Assembly (NCBI GenBank): GCA_965214475.1
Contig: OZ243953.1
Span: 372,001-436,000 of the forward strand
Reading direction: 5' to 3'
Length of the DNA: 64,000 bases
Source: SIRX01 sp965214475
Lineage (GTDB): Bacteria > Actinomycetota > Rubrobacteria > Rubrobacterales > Rubrobacteraceae
Position 1 is the stretch's first letter, and every line of letters starts with the position of its first letter. The notes under the pieces are model-generated. The model saw nothing but the letters and a program-made list of their open reading frames with translations. It had not been told where the DNA came from and did no database searches. The position numbers and the translations under genes are program-made. Positions 26,245 to 35,428 of the stretch are shown in pieces.

Positions 26245-26334
26245 TCAGTCTCCGCCGACCATGCCGAAGATGATCAGGGCGAAAGGCACTACCGAGGTGA
26301 TGATGAGGACTATAATCCCTATTGTTTCTCCCAT
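26245..26334 (-). CDS. 29-residue single-helix membrane peptide
   Basis: The peptide begins MGETIGIIVLIITSVV and ends FGMVGGD, with one hydrophobic helix of about 21 residues and an acidic end. AAAGGAG stands five bases before the ATG, a strong RBS that supports real translation. A proline-phenylalanine pair interrupts the helix. It resembles regulatory membrane micropeptides in size, but no family can be assigned. It lies between an integrase remnant and the divergent phosphatase gene. Confidence 0.55.
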   Translation of the reverse strand: MGETIGIIVLIITSVVPFALIIFGMVGGD

Positions 26335-26432
26335 TTTTACTCCTTTGAGTTCTGTATTCTCTCTATCGTAAGGATACCTCAACCGGAGCCCGTTATACTC
26401 CGGGTTCGTTGTTAACCGACCTGGAGATACTT

Positions 26433-26915
26433 TTGGTCAACGTGCTGCTCGTTTGTATGGGAAATATTTGTCGGTCTCCGATCGCCCAGGGAGTTTTCGA
26501 GGATCTGCTGCGGCGTGAGGGATTGGAGAATGAAGTGTTCGTGGATTCTGCCGGTACCGGAGCATGGCACATTGGACATCCGCCGGACGCCCGGGGGCTG
26601 GAAAGTGCGAGCAAACGTGGGGTGGACTTGAGCAAACAGCGGGCGCGGCGGGTGACGCTGGAAGACTGCCAGGAGTTTGATTACGTGATCCCCATGGACC
26701 GGGACAACTACGAGTCGGTCTCCGCCCTTTGCACCCAATCCGAGGCCGAAGTACGGCTCTTTCTGGACTACGCGCCGGGCTTGTCGGAAGAAGAGGTGCC
26801 TGACCCTTACTATGGCGGACCCGATGGCTTCGAGCATGTTCTGGATCTCGTAGAAGAGGCCGCCCGGGGATTGCTCGACGACGTTCGCAGGCGGCATCTG
26901 GAGAGCCGTGTCTGA
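26433..26915 (+). CDS. Low-molecular-weight protein tyrosine phosphatase family
   Basis: A 160-residue phosphatase. The P-loop CMGNICRS (CX5RS) sits near the N-terminus as usual, and the general-acid aspartate is in VPDPYYGG near residue 130. The TTG at 26433 has GGAG upstream and gives the family-like start MVNVLLVCMGN; a TTG at 26409 would add eight residues. It overlaps the next gene by eight bases. Bacterial fructosamine-kinase homologs are known to neighbour such phosphatases, and relatives of this family can dephosphorylate ribulosamine 5-phosphate, so a role in protein deglycation is possible besides phosphotyrosine removal. Confidence 0.88.
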   Translation: MVNVLLVCMGNICRSPIAQGVFEDLLRREGLENEVFVDSAGTGAWHIGHPPDARGLESASKRGVDLSKQRARRVTLEDCQEFDYVIPMDRDNYESVSALCTQSEAEVRLFLDYAPGLSEEEVPDPYYGGPDGFEHVLDLVEEAARGLLDDVRRRHLESRV

Positions 26916-27765
26916 GAAGATAGTTGCCAACGGGGTCGAGGTTTCACTGGGAGAACGGCTGCGCTCCGTCCGGCCATTGAGTGGTGGCTGCATCGGTGAG
27001 GTTTATAGAGCTGAACTGTCGGATGGTTCCACCCTCGTTGCAAAGGTGGATCGGGAGGCCGAATCACACCTGGAGCGTGAGGCGTACATGCTCCGCTACC
27101 TGCGGGAGAACAGCGAACTGCCGGTGCCGGAGGTCTATCATGGATCGGAGACGCTGCTGCTGATGGAGTTTATAGAAGGCAGCAGCCGGTTCTCCAAAGG
27201 TGCCGAGCACCACGCTGCGGAGCTTCTCGCCTCGTTGCACGATGTTACGTCGGAGGCTTATGGCCACGAACGAAATACCCTGATCGGCAGCTTGGACCAG
27301 CCGAACACCTGGAACAAGAGCTGGGTCGAGTTCTTCCGCGAGCACCGGCTATTGTACTTGGCGGATGTGGCCCATAAGTCGGGGCGGTTGCCGACGGAGC
27401 ACCGGAAAAGGATAGATCGCCTGTCGGAAAAGTTAGACGAGCTTATCGAGGAGCCGGACCGGCCTTCGCTCATTCACGGCGACGTGTGGAGCGCCAACGT
27501 TCTCGCAAAAGGCGATAGTATCTCCACCTTTCTAGACCCCGCCATCTACCACGCCGACCGTGAGATGGAGTTGGCTTTTATAAGCCTATTCAACTCTTTT
27601 GGCCAGGACTTTTTGGATCGGTACCGGGAGATCCGGGGCATCAGGGACGGCTTCGAGACCCGCCGCGACGTCTACAATCTCTACCCGCTACTGGTACACG
27701 TATACTTCTTTGGTGGCGGCTACCTGGGTTCCGTCCAGAACACCCTCAATCGCTTTGGCGTGTAG
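26908..27765 (+). CDS. Fructosamine/ketosamine-3-kinase family protein
   Basis: A 285-residue kinase of the aminoglycoside-phosphotransferase-like fold. The N-lobe shows LSGGCIGEVYRAEL and the lysine in LVAKVDRE. The catalytic loop is LIHGDVWSANVL, and the metal-binding motif is FLDPAIYHADREMELAF. Bacterial members phosphorylate ribulosamines or erythrulosamines on protein or amines, which makes the adduct unstable and repairs glycation. GTG start lies inside the phosphatase gene, so the two are coupled. It converges on the isocitrate dehydrogenase gene. Confidence 0.85.
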   Translation: MSEKIVANGVEVSLGERLRSVRPLSGGCIGEVYRAELSDGSTLVAKVDREAESHLEREAYMLRYLRENSELPVPEVYHGSETLLLMEFIEGSSRFSKGAEHHAAELLASLHDVTSEAYGHERNTLIGSLDQPNTWNKSWVEFFREHRLLYLADVAHKSGRLPTEHRKRIDRLSEKLDELIEEPDRPSLIHGDVWSANVLAKGDSISTFLDPAIYHADREMELAFISLFNSFGQDFLDRYREIRGIRDGFETRRDVYNLYPLLVHVYFFGGGYLGSVQNTLNRFGV

Positions 27766-27790
27766 AGGTGACTGACAAGCTGGCAGCTTT

Positions 27791-28870
27791 TTACGCCAAC
27801 GCGCTCCAGACTTCGAGTTTGTTTTTGATGTGACGGATGATCTCGTCGGTGAACTCCGTGGTGCTCGCGGAACCGCCCATGTCGGCGGTGCGGGTGCCGT
27901 CCAGAATGGTCTCGAAGGTGGCTTCATAGATGGCGCGGGAGACCAGGGTGGCTTGCTCATCGTGCATAAAACCTAGAAGCCCGGCTCCGGCCAGAATCAT
28001 TGCCATAGGGTTCGCGACATCCTTGCCTTCGAGTGACGGGGCCGTCCCGTGAGGCGCCTCGGACATAATGATCTCCGGGTTCTCGTCGTCGTCCAGGGAG
28101 ATTAGGAGCGATTCGGCACCGGCTATGGAGCCGAACATCTGCATCACCATATCTGAGAGACAGTCGCCATCGCGGTTGAGGCTGGGTATGACGAGTGGAT
28201 CGCCGGAAGTAGAGAGTAGCAGGGCGTAGGTGGCGTCTATTAGCTGTGGCTCGTAGTTGATATCGCCATTGTTCTCGGCGGCCCGGTCCATCTCCTCTTT
28301 GAGCATTCCCTCGTAGACGGGGGAGACGGTCCACTTCGGACCACCAAAGACCTTGGCCTTCATCTTGCGGGCGTGGATAAAGGCGAACTCGGCGACGCCC
28401 CGGCAGGTGCGGCGGCTGATCTGCTCGGTTCGGTAGGCGATCTCGTCTAATCCTTTACCTTCACGGTGCTCCTCGGCTCCGTAAGCGTCGTCTACCGCCA
28501 TCCGTACCACGGAGATAGGAGAGTAAATGCCGGGGAGCGGATTTACACCGGGTATGCGCCGACCGGTGCGGACGATAACTGTGCCATTGATCTCTTTCCG
28601 CAAAATAGCGTTAGGGGAACCCAGGTCTCCCTTTTCAGGCGTAACAGTGGCCGCTTTGAGTCCGAAGCCGTGCTCCCGCATCGCTTCGGCGGCTTCGTGA
28701 ACTACCCCGTTTTCCGTTTCCTCGCGGCATTCCAGCGAGAGGTCATAATGCTCGAACTCGAGGTCTAGCTGGGTCAGGGAAGGGTCCAGGACTCTTAGTC
28801 CCTCTTCCAGAAGCTCCTGGCCGGTTTGGTCGCCACCCATAACTACGATGGTTTTTTTGTCCAAGATCAC
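27791..28870 (-). CDS. Isocitrate/isopropylmalate dehydrogenase family, probably isocitrate dehydrogenase
   Basis: A 359-residue beta-decarboxylating dehydrogenase. The substrate motif SxNxxxR is S85-P-N87-A-I-L-R91, as in isocitrate dehydrogenases, followed by arginines at about 101 and 123 and tyrosine 130. LNRDGDCLSDMVMQMFGS replaces the usual NLYGDILSD metal site but keeps both aspartates; EAPHGTAPSLEGKD is the cofactor loop. Coenzyme choice is not certain. The listed start is GTG; AGAGG fits better with the TTG at 28864, giving MDKKTIVVMGGD. Its place beside glyoxylate-shunt genes supports isocitrate as substrate. Confidence 0.72.
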   Translation of the reverse strand: MILDKKTIVVMGGDQTGQELLEEGLRVLDPSLTQLDLEFEHYDLSLECREETENGVVHEAAEAMREHGFGLKAATVTPEKGDLGSPNAILRKEINGTVIVRTGRRIPGVNPLPGIYSPISVVRMAVDDAYGAEEHREGKGLDEIAYRTEQISRRTCRGVAEFAFIHARKMKAKVFGGPKWTVSPVYEGMLKEEMDRAAENNGDINYEPQLIDATYALLLSTSGDPLVIPSLNRDGDCLSDMVMQMFGSIAGAESLLISLDDDENPEIIMSEAPHGTAPSLEGKDVANPMAMILAGAGLLGFMHDEQATLVSRAIYEATFETILDGTRTADMGGSASTTEFTDEIIRHIKNKLEVWSALA

Positions 28871-28990
28871 ACCTCTAAATCTATTCTTTGGTCGAACTTA
28901 GTATAGGGCTTACGGTCGAATTTCACTTACATCTCACTTACGGTTTTTGCCGCAAGACTCGGCCGTGCAAAATTGCTCGCCAGGCCGTTT

Positions 28991-29950
28991 CTACATAAAC
29001 AAGTCTATCAACTGCAGGTTCTCGAACTCCGCTGCTAGTGTGGGGGAGAGTTGCTTCCGGTCCTGGGTCTCACCGAGTGTGGCGGCTATGGCTAAAAACG
29101 CCGCGACAGGACCACTCGCAGCAACGTCCCGGCGCTTGAGCGCTGCCATTGAGCGGTTCATCTCCGGCGCGTCTTCGACCGTGATAAGTGCCAGGTTGCC
29201 CGAAGCCACACTCCGCACCACTGCGGTCCGTGGCAGAAACGACACCCCGAGCCGGTGCTCGACCATCCTTTTGGCCGCCTCGATGTTGTCCACCTCCATC
29301 GTCTTTAACTCCCGGATGCTGGCGTCCCGGAACATGGAATGCGTCTGCTCGTAGTAGCTGGAGTCGTGATCGAAGAGGATGAGTTGCTCTTCACTGATCT
29401 CGGCGATGTCCGTGGACCCCATCCGCGTGAAACGGTGGTCCGGGTCAACGACCAATACCAACTCGTCCTCGTATAACGTTAGGCTTTCTATCTCCGGGTG
29501 TTTCATGGAGCGGGTCAGTCCTAGCTGAACTTCCTCCCGCAAGGTCATCTCCAGAATCGCCTCCGAGTGGCCCGTCCGCACCGAGATCGAGACCTGCGGA
29601 TAGGCTGCCGTGAAACGTTCCAACAGCCCCGGCAGAGCATATGTCCCGACGCCCGGCGACGCCCCGAGTACCAACTGCCCCCCCGAAGCCCCTCGCAACT
29701 CCGCCACCCGGCGCCTGCCTTCCTCGAAGCTGCCGATCACCCGCTCCGCGTGCGGTACGAACTCCCGGCCGGCATCCGTCAGCCGCATTCCCCGGCTGGT
29801 CCTGACAAAGAGTTGGTCCCCAACCTCCTCCTCCAACCCTTTCAACCGGGCGGTGAGCGTGGGCTGCGTCAAGAACATTTCCTCCGCCGCGCGACTCACG
29901 TTGCCGAGCCGGGCCACCGCCAGAAAACACTCTATCTGTCGGAATAGCAT
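28991..29950 (-). CDS. LysR family transcriptional regulator
   Basis: A 319-residue regulator. The N-terminal winged helix-turn-helix begins MLFRQIECFLAVARLGNVSRAA, shown here only to 20 residues in the motif FRQIECFLAVARLGNVSRAA, and continues FLTQPTLTARLKGLEEEVG. The effector domain (about 95-300) has the periplasmic-binding fold with GASPGVGTYALPGLL. GGGGAG precedes the ATG by six bases. It lies upstream of isocitrate dehydrogenase in the same direction and is divergent from the small ORF and aceB, so it may control the glyoxylate genes. That target is inferred. Confidence 0.9.
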   Translation of the reverse strand: MLFRQIECFLAVARLGNVSRAAEEMFLTQPTLTARLKGLEEEVGDQLFVRTSRGMRLTDAGREFVPHAERVIGSFEEGRRRVAELRGASGGQLVLGASPGVGTYALPGLLERFTAAYPQVSISVRTGHSEAILEMTLREEVQLGLTRSMKHPEIESLTLYEDELVLVVDPDHRFTRMGSTDIAEISEEQLILFDHDSSYYEQTHSMFRDASIRELKTMEVDNIEAAKRMVEHRLGVSFLPRTAVVRSVASGNLALITVEDAPEMNRSMAALKRRDVAASGPVAAFLAIAATLGETQDRKQLSPTLAAEFENLQLIDLFM

Positions 29951-30055
29951 CGTTATCTCCCCTTATAAATTTCTTCTATGGAGATAATTCAAGCAAACAA
30001 TTGGACTAATAGCAAGGGTCTGGCTATGCTACAGCCAGGTTAAACGGAAGCTCGG

Positions 30056-30274
30056 ATGAAAGGCTCAGATATGATTCCGGTACAGTACAGGGACCCAGAG
30101 ACGGAAGAGATCCTGGATCGGCGCTACGAGGAAGAGACGCCGGGGATCGGTACGAAGGTCAAGCTCGGCTTCGGCGAGTATCAGGTGCTGTTCCGGTGGC
30201 AGTGTGTCCCGACCTCGTGCATCGTGTACGTGCGACGGGCCCAGCAGGAGTCACGCGCCGAGACTGCCGCATAG
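30056..30274 (+). CDS. Small protein of unknown function
   Basis: A 72-residue polar protein (MIPVQYRDPETEEILDRRYE, then a GFGEYQVLFRWQCVP core and an alanine-rich tail). Two cysteines (WQC and TSC) lie six residues apart, which could bind metal, but no known ribbon pattern is complete. The ATG at 30071 is an alternative start. No clear RBS is seen. It stands alone between the LysR gene and aceB. Confidence 0.5.
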   Translation: MKGSDMIPVQYRDPETEEILDRRYEEETPGIGTKVKLGFGEYQVLFRWQCVPTSCIVYVRRAQQESRAETAA

Positions 30275-30310
30275 AAACCTTCCTAAAGGCTCCGAGCGCA
30301 ACGTCCGGCG

Positions 30311-30340
30311 GCTTGCTAAAGTAACTATAGGTTAGCAAGC
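30311..30340 (+). promoter_or_regulatory. Operator-like inverted repeat upstream of aceB
   Basis: GCTTGCTAA (30311-30319) and TTAGCAAGC (30332-30340) are perfect nine-base arms with a 12-base spacer, centres 21 bases (two helical turns) apart. It ends 29 bases before the aceB ATG, so a repressor bound here would block transcription or its start. Confidence 0.65.
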
Positions 30341-30369
30341 AATCGGGATAGATAGGAGCCTGAACAGGT

Positions 30370-31977
30370 ATGGATACAAAGAAACAGTACGGCGAGGGGG
30401 TCGAAGTTTCGGCCCCCACTTCGAGTGAGTTCGAAGAGGTCCTTACGCCTGAAGCAGTCGCTTTCGTGGCGAAGCTGAGCCGGAAGTACGGTGGGAGGGT
30501 GGCCGAGCTGCTACAGGCCCGCCAGGAGCGGCAGGAGCGGATCAACGAGGGTGAGATGCCGGACTTCCTGGAAGAGACGAAGGATATCCGGGAGGGCGAC
30601 TGGAAGATAGCTCCGATCCCGGACGACCTTCAAGACCGGCGCGTGGAGATGACCGGACCGCCGGACCGGAAGATGACCATAAACGCTATGAACTCCGGGG
30701 CGAGTTGCTGGATGACGGACTTCGAGGACGCCAACTGCCCGACCTGGCACAATATGCTCGAAAGCCAGAAAAACCTCCGCGACGCCATAAACCGGAACAT
30801 CGCCTTCGACGATCCGGACTCGGGTAAGCATTACGAGCTTAACGACGAAGAAGATTTGGCCGTGCTCCTAGCCCGACCGCGGGGTTGGCACCTGTACGAG
30901 AAGCATATGACCGTGGACGGTGAGCAGGTGCCGGGCGGCATCTTCGACTTCGGTTTGTACTTCTTCCACAACGCGCAGCAGCTTCTGGATAATGGATCGG
31001 GACCGTATTTCTACCTGCCGAAGATGGAGAGTCATCTGGAGGCACGGCTCTGGAACGACATCTTCGTGATGGTGCAGGATGAGCTCGGTATACCGCAGGG
31101 GACGATCAAGGCGACGGTCTTGATCGAGACGATCCTGGCGACGTTCGAGATGCATGAGATCCTCTACGAGTTGCGCGAGCACTCGGCTGGCCTGAACTGC
31201 GGCCGGTGGGACTACATCTTCTCCTACATAAAGAGGTTCCGCGAGCACGACATGCTGCTCCCGGACCGCAACCAGGTAACGATGACCGTCCCGTTTATGC
31301 GGGCGTACTCGCTGCTGACCATCAAGACCTGCCACGAGCGCGGGGCGCATGCGATGGGGGGCATGGCGGCCCAGATACCGCGCAGCGACGACCCGGAGTG
31401 GACAGAGTTCGCCAACAACAAGGTGAGCGAGGACAAGACGCGCGAGGCGGAGGACGGCCACGACGGTACTTGGGTGGCGCACCCGGGCATGGTCGGGCTC
31501 GCCAAAGAAGCCTTCGACGAGCACATGCCCCAGCCCAACCAGCTAGATAAGATCCCCGACGTGAACCCTTCGGCGGCGGACTTGCTGGAGGTGCCGGACG
31601 GTGAGATCACGATGGACGGCTTTCGCAACAACGTCAGCGTCGGCATCCAGTACATTGCGGCGTGGCTCGCCGGTAGGGGAGCCGTTCCGGTCTTCAATCT
31701 GATGGAGGACGCAGCGACGGCGGAAATCAGTCGTGCGCAGGTGTGGCAGTGGATCCACCACCCAAAGGGCATCCTCGAAGACGGCACCGAAGTCAATGAG
31801 GAACTCTTCCACCAAGTCATGGAAGAGGAGATGGAGAAGATCAAAAACGACATCGTCGGCCCCGAACGCTGGGAACAGGACGAGTTCGAAGAAGCCGCCA
31901 AGCTCTTCGACCGCATCTCCACCCAGGACGAGTTCGTCGAGTTCCTGACCCTCCCCGGCTACGAGTACTTCGACTAG
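30370..31977 (+). CDS. aceB: Malate synthase A
   Basis: A 535-residue glyoxylate-shunt enzyme joining acetyl-CoA and glyoxylate to malate; length equals the A type (about 533). REHSAGLNCGRWDYIFSYIK is the malate synthase signature, and ASCWMTDFEDANCPTW contains the Mg-binding glutamate and aspartate. The catalytic aspartate lies late in the chain, near LMEDAATAEISRAQVWQWIH. AGGAG stands 12 bases before the ATG. It is followed after 239 bases by the isocitrate lyase gene with its own promoter. A LysR gene lies upstream. Confidence 0.96.
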   Translation: MDTKKQYGEGVEVSAPTSSEFEEVLTPEAVAFVAKLSRKYGGRVAELLQARQERQERINEGEMPDFLEETKDIREGDWKIAPIPDDLQDRRVEMTGPPDRKMTINAMNSGASCWMTDFEDANCPTWHNMLESQKNLRDAINRNIAFDDPDSGKHYELNDEEDLAVLLARPRGWHLYEKHMTVDGEQVPGGIFDFGLYFFHNAQQLLDNGSGPYFYLPKMESHLEARLWNDIFVMVQDELGIPQGTIKATVLIETILATFEMHEILYELREHSAGLNCGRWDYIFSYIKRFREHDMLLPDRNQVTMTVPFMRAYSLLTIKTCHERGAHAMGGMAAQIPRSDDPEWTEFANNKVSEDKTREAEDGHDGTWVAHPGMVGLAKEAFDEHMPQPNQLDKIPDVNPSAADLLEVPDGEITMDGFRNNVSVGIQYIAAWLAGRGAVPVFNLMEDAATAEISRAQVWQWIHHPKGILEDGTEVNEELFHQVMEEEMEKIKNDIVGPERWEQDEFEEAAKLFDRISTQDEFVEFLTLPGYEYFD

Positions 31978-32088
31978 GAGACACGAAATCCTCACTCTCT
32001 CGACATCCGGCATCGGCGGCGCTAAAGGCATAGCTTACAAACCGCCGGTGCCACCCGTCGGCTTCCGAGTACCCAGGCCCGACACCTC

Positions 32089-32117
32089 TTGACAAGTCAT
32101 CGTGGAAACTCCATAAT
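32089..32117 (+). promoter_or_regulatory. Sigma-70-type promoter of aceA
   Basis: TTGACA (32089-32094), 17-base spacer and CATAAT (32112-32117), close to consensus. Transcription would start near 32124, leaving a leader of about 93 bases. GTAGCAAAC at 32136-32144 resembles one half-site of the aceB inverted repeat (7 of 9 bases). Confidence 0.75.
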
Positions 32118-32216
32118 GTGCTTTTAACATATAAGTAGCAAACGCACTTAGAAGAGGTGGAACGAGGGCTAAACGGTTTTTCGAGACGTAATTCTTTACT
32201 AGAAGAGGAGTAAGTG

Positions 32217-33554
<1,338 letters not shown>

Positions 33555-33578
33555 AGCTGGTCAGCGTTTCAGCTGGTC

Positions 33579-33613
33579 AGTAGAGGGATCGGTTATCCGG
33601 TCCCTCTACTTTT
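33579..33613 (+). terminator. Intrinsic terminator of aceA
   Basis: AGTAGAGGGA (33579-33588) pairs with TCCCTCTACT (33601-33610), ten perfect pairs with further pairing inside the loop, then TTT. Confidence 0.88.
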
Positions 33614-33630
33614 CGTTGTATAACCAGAAC

Positions 33631-33939
33631 ATGAGTTTAAAGACTAGAAAAGAGCGATTGTTGCCGAACGGCGTTCCGCTCTACGCCTGAATTTACGACA
33701 ACGGCGGCGTGACCGCCGAACGGTATACAGTTGTGTTTACTGGGCTGTTCGATTTGAAGAAGCCCGGCGAATACCCTTACCTGTCCACAAGCGAGTGTCC
33801 GCTCGAATACGGTAACTACACATTGTATCGTGGGCGGCCGCCGTACGGTGAGCTTGGCCGAGAAATTGGATTTCAAGACTTACCGGATGAATGCCGATCT
33901 CTAGTCCTAGATTTATATGATGGGCTGTGGAGCCTGTAA
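33631..33939 (+). pseudogene. Small conserved ORF with an in-frame TGA
   Basis: The frame reads MSLKTRKERLLPNGVPLYA, TGA (33688-33690), IYDNGGVTAERYTVVFTG and continues to LYDGLWSL. A DNGG-x-x-x-RYTVVFTG block followed by an IGFQDLPDECRSLVL block recalls a widespread short hypothetical family. The TGA stands where CGA (arginine) would fit, a single C-to-T change. The downstream part could start at 33709 (ATG-like GTG context) but would lack the N-terminus. No RBS is evident. Function unknown. Confidence 0.55.
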
Positions 33940-33970
33940 ATGTGTCGACAAGTTTTCGTCGTCGCCAGAT

Positions 33971-34462
33971 CTATTCAAGACTGAACTCATTCTCGGAGTT
34001 CTCCTCTTCTTCGATCTCCGGTATTGGATCTGACTCTATCCAAGCGATGATAGAGTTCGGTAGATAGAGCATTACCCAAAGTAGTAACACTATAAGGGAG
34101 CTGTCAATAACAGACGCCGAAGGAGTCCAAAGCATCGGCACTCCCCATTTAAAAGCGAGGTGCCAATAACCGTATCCGATGAAGAGGGACCACAATATTA
34201 TCCAGTATGCTTGAGAGCGAGCTCTTTCTTTGACCGCGCGCTGACGCTCGTCAGGGTCGATAGGATCGTCATCCGAATAATCGCCGCTCATGATGTACGA
34301 AGATAAGGCATACACGGTTACGTGCGTGAAAAACATCAGGGCCATTGCTGCTATAAAAGGTAGTAGCCAGAGCCAAAGGTTTAGAGTAGAGGTTTCTTCG
34401 AGCGCGCTTCCAACCGAGGCGAGAACCAAAGTAGCTATTAGAGATAAGTACAGAATTGTCAC
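33971..34462 (-). CDS. Four-helix membrane protein, paralog A, N-terminus disrupted
   Basis: A 163-residue protein with four hydrophobic helices and a central loop DPIDPDERQRAVKERARSQA (acid-rich then basic), plus an acidic tail. It is a paralog of the next gene upstream (DERQR block and LPNSIIAWIESDP against LPTAVIAWTEPDP). The alignment continues upstream of the GTG at 34462 as SFLIRNSSQRDRRIW, up to ATG at 34537 with AAGGAGG before it; but codon 2 of that frame is TAG. Either the gene is broken or translation restarts at GTG. Resembles DUF2178-like small membrane proteins. Confidence 0.6.
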   Translation of the reverse strand: MTILYLSLIATLVLASVGSALEETSTLNLWLWLLPFIAAMALMFFTHVTVYALSSYIMSGDYSDDDPIDPDERQRAVKERARSQAYWIILWSLFIGYGYWHLAFKWGVPMLWTPSASVIDSSLIVLLLWVMLYLPNSIIAWIESDPIPEIEEEENSENEFSLE

Positions 34463-34536
34463 CCATATTCTTCTATCTCTTTGACTAGAATTTCTAATGA
34501 GAAAGCTATAGTAGCGGTTGTTGCTCGTGGGCTACA

Positions 34537-35037
34537 TTAGAATCCTCCTTCTAGTTCGGGGTCCGGTTCGGTCCAGGCGATGACTGCGGTTGGTAGCGTG
34601 ATAAGAAGCCAGAGAACTGTCATATTCACGTAGGAAAATTCGTCGCCTCTCGGTAGCCATAGACGGTTCGGGTAGATCTGAATTGCGAGCATTAGATAAC
34701 TCATCACTATGATTGTCAGGAAGGCTAAGATCTTGTATGAACGGTGGTGAGCTTGGTGGCGTACTGATCTTTGGCGCTCATCCAATCTTTCCGCATTGTC
34801 ATCAGCCAAGTTTTGTATTGAGGATCTAAGCATAGCAAGAGTTAGAAGGGATAAAAGAAGTCCAAGGATCAAAAGAGGTCCTAAAAACCACCAAATCCAC
34901 GCGCCGATAGCGCTTTCGAGTTCTGGCCCAGCGAGGCCGGAGCCAGCGAAAGCTACCAAGAGGAGATACATGACAGCGACCATCGCTCGGCGGCGTCTGC
35001 GACTTGACTTCTCGTTCAAGAATCTGCTAAGGATCAT
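34537..35037 (-). CDS. Four-helix membrane protein, paralog B
   Basis: A 166-residue protein with a basic N-terminus (SRFLNEKSSRRRRRAM) and four hydrophobic helices. A loop with ADDNAERLDERQRSVRHQAH lies between helices two and three, and the tail ends EPDPELEGGF. It lies downstream of an XRE regulator by 10 bases, and its stop overlaps the start codon of paralog A. Arrangement with an XRE/YozG-like regulator suggests a regulator-plus-membrane-partner cassette. The function is unknown. Confidence 0.75.
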   Translation of the reverse strand: MILSRFLNEKSSRRRRRAMVAVMYLLLVAFAGSGLAGPELESAIGAWIWWFLGPLLILGLLLSLLTLAMLRSSIQNLADDNAERLDERQRSVRHQAHHRSYKILAFLTIIVMSYLMLAIQIYPNRLWLPRGDEFSYVNMTVLWLLITLPTAVIAWTEPDPELEGGF

Positions 35038-35047
35038 CCCTACCCCC

Positions 35048-35350
35048 TTACCCTACTCGCTTCCCAGTCTTATCCAAGTTCGCATCGCCGTATAGCTCCT
35101 CGCTCAACGGCCGAAATGGCTCTCGGGAGAAAATTGCCTCTACCGGCAGGCCGAAGAACTCGCTGATCCTGAACGCCAACTCCAGGCTCGGGTTGTAATC
35201 GCCCCGCTCAATGTATCCTACGGTTTGGTAGTTGATCCCCAACACCCCCGCCAACTTCTGCCGCGACAGCCCTCGCTCAACCCGCAACACCTTCAACCGG
35301 TTGTAGATAACAGGCTCGTTGCCATTGGCCGACTCTTTTGCCTCCCTCAC
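35048..35350 (-). CDS. XRE family helix-turn-helix regulator
   Basis: A 100-residue regulator. The helix-turn-helix is in RLKVLRVERGLSRQKLAGVL and INYQTVGYIERGDYNPSLEL; the rest, FRISEFFGLPVEAIFSREPF, is typical of the YozG-like group. GTG is the only in-frame start, and TATACT on this strand (35363-35368) ends 12 bases before it, so the message would have a leader of only a few bases. It is first in an operon with two membrane proteins and probably regulates that operon. Confidence 0.85.
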   Translation of the reverse strand: MREAKESANGNEPVIYNRLKVLRVERGLSRQKLAGVLGINYQTVGYIERGDYNPSLELAFRISEFFGLPVEAIFSREPFRPLSEELYGDANLDKTGKRVG

Positions 35351-35428
35351 ACAACTAACTATAGTATAAATACAACAAAAGATACGTTTAAGGATTTAAT
35401 TTGAAGCTATCAGACCTGATTTCCAGAG

